A stretch of DNA of 37,624 nucleotides from an uncultured Slackia sp. (GTDB taxonomy: Bacteria; Actinomycetota; Coriobacteriia; Coriobacteriales; Eggerthellaceae): contig CALBLG010000115.1 in the NCBI GenBank assembly GCA_937895975.1, forward strand, positions 1 through 37,624, in the 5' to 3' direction. This document shows, one piece after another, positions 31,701 through 37,624 of this stretch (the first letter of the stretch is position 1; every line of letters starts with the position of its first letter). The notes under the pieces were generated by a model. That model was not told the origin of the DNA. It saw only the letters and a program-made list of their open reading frames with translations, and made no database searches. Made by a program: the position numbers and the translations under genes.

Positions 31701-32471
31701 TTAGTGCTTCTTGGTCGGGCGCTTTTTCTTGGCCTTGCGCTCGACGTCGACCTTCACAGGCTCGACTTCGATGCGGGCAGCCTCGGCCTCGGCGTCGACC
31801 TTCTTCAGGTGATGCATCGTGAGCTGCTGCTGCAAAATGCCGAACACCGAAGAAGCACCCCAGAACAGCAAAACGCCGGCGGGCGAACCCCAAGAAATCC
31901 AGAGCATCATAAGCGTCATGATGCCGCCCATGATGAGCATCTGGTTACGTTGGGCGGAATCGTTCTTGATGTTCTGCAGAACCATGGGCAAAAACGTCGC
32001 CAGGGCGAACACCAGCATAAGCACGAGGTACGGGAAGAAAGCGCCGAAACCATCGGCAAACACGCCCGAAGGGGTCTGCGTCAGGTCATTGACCAGGCCA
32101 TAGAACGTGTAGCTCTCGTCGGGGTGGGAAAAGCCGATCTCGCGAAGCGTTTGGAACATGGCCAAGAAGATTGGCATCTGAATAAGCATCGGCACGCAAC
32201 CGGCCAAGGGATTGAACTTGGTTTCGGCGTAGAGCTTCTGCATTTCCTCATTCTGACGAATGGGGTCGTCGGCGAACTTCTTCTGAATCTCTTGCATCAG
32301 GGGCTGAACCTTCTGCATTTGGAAGCTCGACTTGATTTGCTTGTGCATGATAGGCGCAACAAGCAGACGGAAGATGATTGTGATAATCAAAATCGCGAGG
32401 CCCCAGTCGCCAACGAAATTGGCGAAGAAAGCGATGCAATTGAATATCCAATCCTTAAACGCGTCCCACAT
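31701..32471 (-). CDS. yidC: Membrane protein insertase YidC/Oxa1
   Basis: 256 residues, the short Gram-positive form without the large periplasmic domain. Five hydrophobic segments are visible, starting with WGLAILIITIIFRLLVAPIM, whose Arg belongs to the conserved hydrophilic groove. Typical motifs are KVQPLMQEIQKKFADDP, NPLAGCVPMLIQMPIFLAMF and the last helix GVLLFWGASSVFGILQQ. The tail is very basic (KAKKKRPTKKH), as expected for ribosome contact. There is no lipobox Cys after a signal peptide. YidC inserts membrane proteins alone or with SecYEG. AAAGGCAG precedes ATG 32471; yidD ends 14 nt upstream. Confidence 0.95.
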   Translation of the reverse strand: MWDAFKDWIFNCIAFFANFVGDWGLAILIITIIFRLLVAPIMHKQIKSSFQMQKVQPLMQEIQKKFADDPIRQNEEMQKLYAETKFNPLAGCVPMLIQMPIFLAMFQTLREIGFSHPDESYTFYGLVNDLTQTPSGVFADGFGAFFPYLVLMLVFALATFLPMVLQNIKNDSAQRNQMLIMGGIMTLMMLWISWGSPAGVLLFWGASSVFGILQQQLTMHHLKKVDAEAEAARIEVEPVKVDVERKAKKKRPTKKH

Positions 32472-32485
32472 ACGGCACTGCCTTT

Positions 32486-32737
32486 CTAGAGCTTGTCGGG
32501 AACAGGATCGTAGCCACCCTCATGGAAAGGATGGCATCTTGCGATGCGTTTGACGGCGAGCCAGCCGCCCTTTCGCAAGCCGAAACGCTTAATTGCCTCG
32601 AGCCCGTATTCCGAGCACGAGGGAACGTAACGGCAGCAAGGGCCGAACAGCGGTGAAATGGCAGCACGGTAGAATTGAATCGCGAGCATCGCGGCCCGCT
32701 TCGGAAGCGAGCGCACAAATGCGAGCACGGCATTCAT
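32486..32737 (-). CDS. yidD: Membrane protein insertion efficiency factor YidD
   Basis: 83 residues, normal length. The Cys-rich core AAISPLFGPCCRYVPSCSEYGLEAI and RIARCHPFHEGGYDPVP are diagnostic. YidD is a small membrane-associated protein that helps YidC-dependent insertion. ATG 32737 follows AAGGCGG. It sits between rnpA and yidC, as in most bacteria. Confidence 0.96.
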   Translation of the reverse strand: MNAVLAFVRSLPKRAAMLAIQFYRAAISPLFGPCCRYVPSCSEYGLEAIKRFGLRKGGWLAVKRIARCHPFHEGGYDPVPDKL

Positions 32738-32777
32738 CGAATTCCGCCTTCTTTCACATATTTCCCCGCCCGGAGCA

Positions 32778-33131
32778 TTATCGCGAAGCGGAGGTGATTA
32801 AACCGGCCTTTACAAGGGCCTTTTCGCATGCGCCGCTCACTTTACTATAAGAAGCCTTCAGAATGTTCCCGCGTGCCGAAATAACGACATCGTAACCTTC
32901 CCACGGGCCTCCCAAGTCGCATACGATTGCTCGAAGGCGACGCTTCGCGGCATTGCGCCAGACGGCATTGCCAAGCTTTTTTCCCGCAATAAAAGCAACA
33001 CGACCATGGTGGCCATGGTCGTGTTGCTCGGTGTTCTTCAGCACAAGAACCGTTGCGAACGGCGTGCTGAAGCGTTTTCCCTGCGAAAAAAGCCGCGAAA
33101 CGTCGGCGCTCGACCTAATTGTCGATTTCAC
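32778..33131 (-). CDS. rnpA: Ribonuclease P protein component
   Basis: 117 residues. RnpA binds the RNase P RNA and helps 5' maturation of tRNAs. Conserved features: the start STIRSSADVSRLFSQGKRFS, the RNR motif region AGKKLGNAVWRNAAKRRLRAI and a C-terminal GYDVVISARG. The start is GTG 33131 with GGAGG 5 nt upstream, 16 nt after rpmH. The loop before the RNR region is unusually His-rich (NTEQHDHGHHGRVAF). That segment is encoded by a perfect 16-bp inverted repeat (separate entry). Confidence 0.95.
   Translation of the reverse strand: MKSTIRSSADVSRLFSQGKRFSTPFATVLVLKNTEQHDHGHHGRVAFIAGKKLGNAVWRNAAKRRLRAIVCDLGGPWEGYDVVISARGNILKASYSKVSGACEKALVKAGLITSASR
32994..33028. repeat. Perfect 16-bp inverted repeat with 3-nt loop inside rnpA
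   Basis: Arm AGCAACACGACCATGG (32994-33009), spacer TGG, and its exact complement (33013-33028). In the rnpA mRNA this would form a very stable hairpin. It encodes the His-rich loop EQHDHGHHGRVA of RnpA. Confidence 0.95.
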
Positions 33132-33147
33132 GCCGACCTCCGGGTTT

Positions 33148-33282
33148 TTACACGGTCAGACGCTTGCGGCCCTTGGCGCGACGACGAGCGAGAACGGCAC
33201 GGCCGCCCTTGGTCGCCATGCGTGCGCGGAAACCGTGGGTCTTGGCGCGCTTGCGGTTATTCGGCTGATAGGTGCGCTTCAT
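33148..33282 (-). CDS. rpmH: Ribosomal protein bL34
   Basis: 44 residues, normal length: MKRTYQPNNRKRAKTHGF, then RMATKGGRAVLARRRAKGR. bL34 is a basic protein of the large ribosomal subunit. It is the first gene of the operon rpmH-rnpA-yidD-yidC-jag, transcribed away from the origin. AAAGGGAG precedes ATG 33282. Confidence 0.97.
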   Translation of the reverse strand: MKRTYQPNNRKRAKTHGFRARMATKGGRAVLARRRAKGRKRLTV

Positions 33283-33336
33283 ATCGACTCCCTTTCACGT
33301 TATTGCAGCATGTGTTTCTCTATGAATAGCCGTATA

Positions 33337-33364
33337 AGTATACCGTAGCGCAATTGGATGTAAA
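33337..33364 (-). promoter_or_regulatory. Promoter of the rpmH operon
   Basis: On the minus strand, -35 TTTACA (33359-33364), 16-nt spacer and -10 TATACT (33337-33342), leaving a leader of about 50 nt before rpmH. Confidence 0.75.
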
Positions 33365-33419
33365 CCCCCTTTTCACGCAGTTCATAGACCAATTTTTAAG
33401 GGAATCGCTTTTTCCGGCA

Positions 33420-34059
33420 TGCGACCACCATGCCTGGGCACCCGCAGAATTCGAACACTATATATAGGTTTTCCAACACCGATGGAAAACTTTCCGTCGT
33501 GGAAAGCACCGTTTGCCGGCATTTTCCAACCGGATTCTCATTGAAAAACGCCATTGTGGGGAAAACCAGCGTTTGCACCATCTTGAAATTGTGGAAAATG
33601 AGGAAAACCCAGGCATTGCACGCTTTTTACGGTGGAAAACTACGCGGAAAACCATGAAACGCCTCTTGGAATACTTGGAAAAGTTAGCCTGGAATGTTTG
33701 GGGAAATGAAACTATTTTCCTTTATTGACCTGGTATTTTATTATTTTTCACAAGGATTTTCAGCACTTGGAAAAACAGAAGGGCTTTACTTTTCTGAAAG
33801 CGTACAAACCATCGCGTTTTTCCAGTTTCATCCACGTATTTTTCCGACAGTCAAGCCATATTCCGCAGTTTTCCGCAGTGCTTTCCTCTTCTTTCCAATG
33901 TTTTCCACATTCATTGAATAAAAAGTGGAAAACGCGGAAAGGTTCAGGCCAACCGCTATGGAAATTTCCACTCATGGTGGAAAGGCTCTTGAAAAACATG
34001 ACTTTCCACCTCTAGAATGAGGTATCTCATTCGGGAAAAAAGATTTTTCGTTTTTCCAA
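33420..34059. other. Origin-type intergenic region with dense DnaA-box-like words
   Basis: No gene is supported in the 777 bp between rpmH and the gene at 34060. From about 33465 onward the sequence holds about 16 TTTTCC/GGAAAA words and several CTTTCC/GGAAAG ones, on both strands. Nine-mers one mismatch from the DnaA box TTATCCACA occur at 33590-33598 (complement of TTTTCCACA) and 33901-33909 (TTTTCCACA). GTGGAAAA variants lie near 33632, 33925 and elsewhere. An AT-rich stretch lies at 33714-33752. No exact TTATCCACA was seen. This is probably one half of oriC. Confidence 0.7.
33989..34032 (+). promoter_or_regulatory. Promoter and palindrome upstream of the GHKL/winged-helix gene
   Basis: -35 TTGAAA (33989-33994), 18-nt spacer containing the DnaA-box-like ACTTTCCACC, and -10 TAGAAT (34013-34018). 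A perfect dyad GAATGAG/CTCATTC (34015-34021, 34026-34032) overlaps the -10 and probable start point, a good position for a repressor, perhaps the gene's own winged-helix product. Confidence 0.6.
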
Positions 34060-34899
34060 ATGAACGGAAATTATCGGAAAACCTGGAATAACTTGGGAAA
34101 AGCGTTGGAACCTACACTAAACACAGCACAAAACGCATCCGAAGTCGCTTCAGGAGTCAACGAGGATTACTCGCGCGCGCTCGCGTCCGCGAGAATCGCT
34201 TGCTACGACGACTTCAGAAGCGCGCCGCGCGTCACGGAAATCGAGCCCACTACCACGGCCGAATTCATTGAAAACCTCGCCTCGACGATCTACACCCAGG
34301 CCCAGCAGGCCGGCGGCAGCATTCCCTACACCGCCATTCGCGAGGTGAGCGAGAATTTCATCCACGCGCAATTCAAGGAAATCGTGGTGTCGATTTTCGA
34401 CAAGGGCAACACCATTCGTTTCACCGACCAAGGCCCGGGCATTCCGCAGAAGGAAAAGGCCCAGATGCCAGGCTTTTCGTCCGCCACAAGCGACATGAAG
34501 CGCTACATTCGAGGCGTTGGCAGCGGCCTGCCCCTAGTGAAAGAGTATCTCTCGTTTTCCCACGGGCGCATCACCATCGAAGACAACATCAAATCGGGGG
34601 CAGTCGTCACCATCAGCGTGAAGCCCGAGGAAGATTTCTCCAAGCCCGCCGGCTCGCCTACACCTGCGCAGCGCAAGCAAATGATTCCCGTCCTCTCCGA
34701 TCGCGAAATGGACGTGTTGTACCTGTTCATGCAGGAGCCAACCCTGCGCGTGACCGACGTTGTCGAGCAGCTGAATCTGGCTTCGAGCAGCGCGCACCGC
34801 GTATTGAAGAAGCTCGAAGAGCAGGGGCTTATCGAAACCGTCGGCAGAATGAGGCAAATCACCGACGAGGGCAAACGCGTCATCGACGCGCTGTTTTAA
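34060..34899 (+). CDS. GHKL-ATPase domain protein with C-terminal winged-helix domain, upstream of dnaA
   Basis: 279 residues. Residues about 65-195 form a GHKL (HATPase_c) ATP-binding domain: N-box-like AIREVSENFIHAQF, G1 box FTDQGPGIPQKEK and G2 box GVGSGLPLVKEYL. There is no HisKA domain or phospho-acceptor, so it resembles anti-sigma-factor kinases or stand-alone ATPases. Residues about 215-279 are a MarR/LysM-like winged helix (LSDREMDVLYLFMQE, then TDVVEQLNLASSSAHRVLKK). The combination suggests an ATP-dependent transcriptional regulator. It sits between the box-rich origin DNA and dnaA on the same strand, so it may control or respond to replication initiation; this is inference. The start is uncertain: no ribosome site precedes ATG 34060, and the first 20 codons still contain origin-type GGAAAA words. 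Confidence 0.8.
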   Translation: MNGNYRKTWNNLGKALEPTLNTAQNASEVASGVNEDYSRALASARIACYDDFRSAPRVTEIEPTTTAEFIENLASTIYTQAQQAGGSIPYTAIREVSENFIHAQFKEIVVSIFDKGNTIRFTDQGPGIPQKEKAQMPGFSSATSDMKRYIRGVGSGLPLVKEYLSFSHGRITIEDNIKSGAVVTISVKPEEDFSKPAGSPTPAQRKQMIPVLSDREMDVLYLFMQEPTLRVTDVVEQLNLASSSAHRVLKKLEEQGLIETVGRMRQITDEGKRVIDALF

Positions 34900-34943
34900 T
34901 TCAGGCACGCATCCGCACACACGCGAATTGGAGGCAAGGCCGC

Positions 34944-34949
34944 TATAAT
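34944..34949 (+). promoter_or_regulatory. -10 box of dnaA
   Basis: A consensus TATAAT lies 39 nt before the dnaA start. No recognisable -35 is present at 16-18 nt. A TTGAGG ribosome site lies just before ATG 34989. Confidence 0.5.
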
Positions 34950-34988
34950 CTCGGTACGACACGACACGGGAAGGCGGCTTGAGGCATT

Positions 34989-36569
34989 ATGGATCCCAAT
35001 AATCCCTACGAAACATGGCAAGCCGTCATCGACAAAGTGAAATCGTATGGCACGGTGAACCCCGCGCAAATCGATGCGTTCCTCGGGCGCATGCAGCCTC
35101 AGGCGTCGAGCGAGGGCTTCCTTATGGCCACCGTCGATACCGAATTCATAAAAGGCCAGATAGAGAAGCGATTTTTGGCGCAAATAGAGCAGGCTCTGAA
35201 CGAGTTGTTCGGCGTGGCGTACGTGGTGGAAATTGAGGTAGACCCGAATTCTTCGGCATTCATGCAGCAAATCGCCGCCGCCGCGAGGCCCGCGCAGGCA
35301 TCCGTATCGCAGCAGCCCACCGCGCCCGCAGCAATGCCAGTGCCAGCCGCCCAAAGCCCGGCCCCGCAACCCGCCGTTGCGCAGGCGCCCGTCGCCCCCG
35401 CCGCCCAACCGACGCCTGCGGCACAGCTGTCGCCCGCGACGCAGCCGACAGCCGCAAACGCGCCGGCGGCACAGCTCACAGGCAGTCAGATCGCCGCGGC
35501 CAACGGTATGGATATCGGCGCGGCGGCGCTCACCTTCGAGAATTTCGTCATCGGCGACTCGAATCGCCTGGCATACTCCATGGCGGTCGCCGTAGCGGAA
35601 AATCCCGGAAAATCGACACTGAACCCCCTGTTCATCTATGGAAAATCAGGGTTGGGCAAAACGCACCTGCTGCGTGCCATCCAAAACTACATCCTCGAAA
35701 CCAGGCGTGAATTGCGCGTCGTGTATATCGACGCGTCCGAATTCATCAACGAGTATTCCATCGCCGCGCAGGCTCACGCGAAAGATAAGTCGAGCTACCA
35801 GACCTTCCAAAGCCGATACCTCGACGCCGACGTGCTGCTCATCGACGACGTGCAGTATTTCCAAGGCAAGGAAGCCACTATCAACATTGTGTTCCAGCTG
35901 TTCAACCGTCTTACCGATGCGGGCAAACAGGTAGTGCTTTCGGCCGACCGCTCGCCGAAGAACATCGATATCGACGAGCGCTACAAAAGCCGATTCAATT
36001 CCGGGGGCACGTACGACATTCAGCCGCCCGAAGTGGAAACGAAGCTCGGCATCATCAAGTCGTTCATCGACGAATACAAGCGAACCGAAGGCAGCTGGGA
36101 TTTGTACATCCCCGAAGATATACAAATGTATATCGCGGAAATCTCCAGTTCGAACGTGCGCGAGTTGAAAAGCGCCGTAACCAAGGTAATTTCCCAAATG
36201 ACGGCGTTCGGCAACCCCGATATAACGCTCGCCGACGTGAAATCGCTGCTCGAAAACCACTTCTCGGCTGGCGCCTTGAGAAAAATAACCGTCGAGGCGG
36301 TCCAAAAGGAAGTGGAGCAATACTACCAGGTGAGCCACGCCGACCTCGTGGGGAAGAAACGCACGCGCAATATCGCCTACGCGAGGCATGTTGCCATATA
36401 TCTATGCCGACAGATGATTGACATACCCTACAATGACATTGGAAAACGCTTCAATCGGGATCATTCGACCATTATGTCGTCGGTCGAGAAGATCGAAGAG
36501 AAGCTCAAAAACGACCGCGAGCTTCAAGAAGAGCTCGAAATTGTTATTAAAAACATTCGGGAAAACTGA
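34989..36569 (+). CDS. dnaA: Chromosomal replication initiator DnaA
   Basis: 526 residues. Domain I (about 1-85) is followed by a long Ala/Pro/Gln-rich domain II linker (about 95-165). The AAA+ domain begins at LTFENFVIGDSNRLAYSMA, with Walker A FIYGKSGLGKTHLLRAI, Walker B VLLIDDVQYFQGKE and the sensor region VVLSADRSPKNI. Domain IV has the DnaA-box signature RFNRDHSTIMSSVEKIEEKL. DnaA-ATP binds origin boxes and melts the unwinding element. The linker is long, as in other high-GC actinobacteria. Its box-binding helix is conventional, although the nearby boxes mostly read TTTTCCAC rather than TTATCCAC. Confidence 0.97.
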   Translation: MDPNNPYETWQAVIDKVKSYGTVNPAQIDAFLGRMQPQASSEGFLMATVDTEFIKGQIEKRFLAQIEQALNELFGVAYVVEIEVDPNSSAFMQQIAAAARPAQASVSQQPTAPAAMPVPAAQSPAPQPAVAQAPVAPAAQPTPAAQLSPATQPTAANAPAAQLTGSQIAAANGMDIGAAALTFENFVIGDSNRLAYSMAVAVAENPGKSTLNPLFIYGKSGLGKTHLLRAIQNYILETRRELRVVYIDASEFINEYSIAAQAHAKDKSSYQTFQSRYLDADVLLIDDVQYFQGKEATINIVFQLFNRLTDAGKQVVLSADRSPKNIDIDERYKSRFNSGGTYDIQPPEVETKLGIIKSFIDEYKRTEGSWDLYIPEDIQMYIAEISSSNVRELKSAVTKVISQMTAFGNPDITLADVKSLLENHFSAGALRKITVEAVQKEVEQYYQVSHADLVGKKRTRNIAYARHVAIYLCRQMIDIPYNDIGKRFNRDHSTIMSSVEKIEEKLKNDRELQEELEIVIKNIREN

Positions 36570-36764
36570 GTGAAAACATGCGGAAAAGGGTGGGAAGATA
36601 ATCAAAGCTATAAAACGAGTGGAAAACGGTACTCGTTACACCACTATCGTTCAGTCATAAAATACAAGCCCTGAACAGGTCTGATTATTGCTTTCCCACT
36701 TTTCCACCGTATATATGACTACTAAGATTATTAATTATTTATTTAAGAGCAGAAGGACAAAAAA
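36570..36764. other. dnaA-dnaN intergenic region with candidate DNA unwinding element
   Basis: A DnaA-box-like TTTTCCACC (36700-36708) is followed after 10 bp by CTACTAAGATTATTAATT and further A/T to 36747. Repeated CTA/TTA/ATT triplets next to a box resemble the DnaA-trio plus AT-rich layout described for the Bacillus basal unwinding system. GTGGAAAAC also occurs inside an AACGAGT/ACTCGTT hairpin (36614-36637). This is the best candidate for origin melting in the window. Confidence 0.6.
36688..36717 (+). promoter_or_regulatory. Candidate dnaN promoter overlapping a DnaA-type box
   Basis: -35 TTGCTT (36688-36693) and -10 TATATA or TATATG (36710-36717) with 16-18 nt spacing. The spacer contains TTTTCCACC, so DnaA bound there would cover the promoter. 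Confidence 0.4.
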
Positions 36765-37624
36765 GTGAGATTCAACATCAACAAGAGCGAACTCCTTAAT
36801 GCGCTTACCATCGTGTCTAAGGGAACGTCTTCTCGCTCCACCATCCCCGTGCTTTCGGGCGTCTATATCAAAGCAGAAGGCAACGGGCTTGTCATGGAAA
36901 CCACCGACCTCGAGCGATCTATTCGCTATAGCGTTTCTGCGCTCGTCGAGGAAGAGGGCGTTACCGTTATTCCCGAGAAGCTTCTGCTCGATATCGTGAA
37001 GAACCTTCCCGAAGCCGCCGTAGAGTTCCAAACGCATGAGTCGACGGTTACCGTTTCATGCGGCAAGTCTTCGTTCGTGCTGAAGACCCTCGACGCCGCT
37101 GACTTCCCGCCTTTCCCCGATGTGAATGTGTCGAGTTCCATCGAAGTGCCTTTCTCGGAGTTTTGCAGCATGGTGAAGCGCGTGGCGAAGGTCGTGTCGA
37201 AAGACCAAAGCCGCGCCGTGCTTACGGGCGTGCTCATTTCCACGTCGGAAGAGGGCTTGCGCATGGTTGCCACCGACTCGTACCGCCTTGCCGTGGCCGA
37301 TATCGCGCTCGAGGGCGCAGAAGAAAACTTCGAGGCCATCGTGTCGGGCGTGTTCCTGCAGGAGGTGGCGAGTCTGCCCAAGATGGAAGAATCCATCACA
37401 ATTGGCCTTACCGCCAACCAAATCGTATTCACGTATCAGAACATGGTGCTCATCAATCGCCGCATCGAGGGCAATTTCCCGAACTATCGCCAGATTATTC
37501 CCCAATCGTGGGCAACGAAGACATGCTTCACCACCCAAGAGCTTATTACCGCCGTGAAGCGCGTGGGGTTGGTGAGCGCGCTTTCTTCCCCAGTGAAGAT
37601 CGATATCAACGCCGAGGCGGGCAA
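36765..37624 (+). CDS. dnaN: DNA polymerase III beta subunit (sliding clamp), N-terminal part
   Basis: The first 286 codons of about 370 are present; the gene runs off the right edge. Sequence starts MRFNINKSELLNALTIVSKG, with VLSGVYIKAEG, KLLLDIVKNLP, GVLISTSEEGLRMVATDSYR and RRIEGNFPNYRQIIP, all typical of the beta clamp. It forms a ring that tethers DNA polymerase to DNA. The start is GTG 36765 with AGAAGGA 7 nt upstream. Order dnaA-dnaN is standard. Confidence 0.96.
   Translation, partial: MRFNINKSELLNALTIVSKGTSSRSTIPVLSGVYIKAEGNGLVMETTDLERSIRYSVSALVEEEGVTVIPEKLLLDIVKNLPEAAVEFQTHESTVTVSCGKSSFVLKTLDAADFPPFPDVNVSSSIEVPFSEFCSMVKRVAKVVSKDQSRAVLTGVLISTSEEGLRMVATDSYRLAVADIALEGAEENFEAIVSGVFLQEVASLPKMEESITIGLTANQIVFTYQNMVLINRRIEGNFPNYRQIIPQSWATKTCFTTQELITAVKRVGLVSALSSPVKIDINAEAG

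Noticed and set aside
33430..34015. Short open frames in the rpmH to 34060 gap
   Set aside because: Phe/Lys/Trp-rich products of the TTTTCC/GGAAAA words, present on both strands, with no ribosome sites.

Overview
The window looks like the replication-origin region of an anaerobic actinobacterium of the class Coriobacteriia, probably Eggerthellaceae. This is inferred from gene order (rpmH-rnpA-yidD-yidC-jag-rsmG-parA-parB on one side, dnaA-dnaN on the other), moderately high GC coding, the codon style and protein character. No 16S gene or marker fixes the genus. About 30 genes are supported: 28 protein genes (two cut by the window edges) and two tRNAs.

Layout. (1) 1-479: start of a lipoprotein ABC-transporter solute-binding protein, preceded by a perfect dyad and a 4-copy 32-bp tandem repeat. 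(2) 715-11200, minus strand: a tightly coupled operon of hybrid histidine kinase, MoxR ATPase, DUF58 protein, membrane transglutaminase-like protein and a giant secreted BspA-like leucine-rich-repeat protein. (3) 11396-13315: tRNA-Arg(ACG), 5-formyltetrahydrofolate cyclo-ligase, tRNA-Gly(CCC), a HicAB toxin-antitoxin pair with a palindromic operator on its -10 box, and a small zinc-ribbon protein. (4) 13513-21928: a split M28-like pseudo-peptidase, a coiled-coil membrane protein, a DnaQ-DinG helicase and a tail-anchored protein of unknown function. (5) 22037-22281: two 112-bp structured palindromic elements between convergent genes. (6) 22299-29729: ddl, a BvgS-like hybrid kinase, rlmN, parB and parA. 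(7) 30179-33282: rsmG, jag, yidC, yidD, rnpA, rpmH. (8) 33283-37624: origin-type DNA full of TTTTCC/GGAAAA words, a GHKL-ATPase/winged-helix gene, dnaA, an AT-rich candidate unwinding region, and the start of dnaN.

How it fits together. The right half is the conserved replication, segregation and ribosome/membrane-biogenesis core: DnaA and DnaN start replication, ParA/ParB act on parS sites (two canonical and one near-canonical are visible), and RnpA, YidD, YidC and Jag form the usual rpmH operon. The left half is accessory envelope and surface biology.

The most unusual signal is the pair of 112-bp elements at 22037-22148 and 22170-22281. They lie in opposite orientation and share two identical blocks of 16 and 15 nt. 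Their inner and outer arms differ completely in sequence yet are self-complementary in each copy. Other notable points are a perfect 16-bp inverted repeat inside rnpA, an M28 peptidase fold split by about 700 low-complexity residues with most catalytic ligands lost, a transglutaminase with Ser and Glu where Cys and Asp are expected, and a 28-bp palindrome around a parS core inside a metabolic gene.
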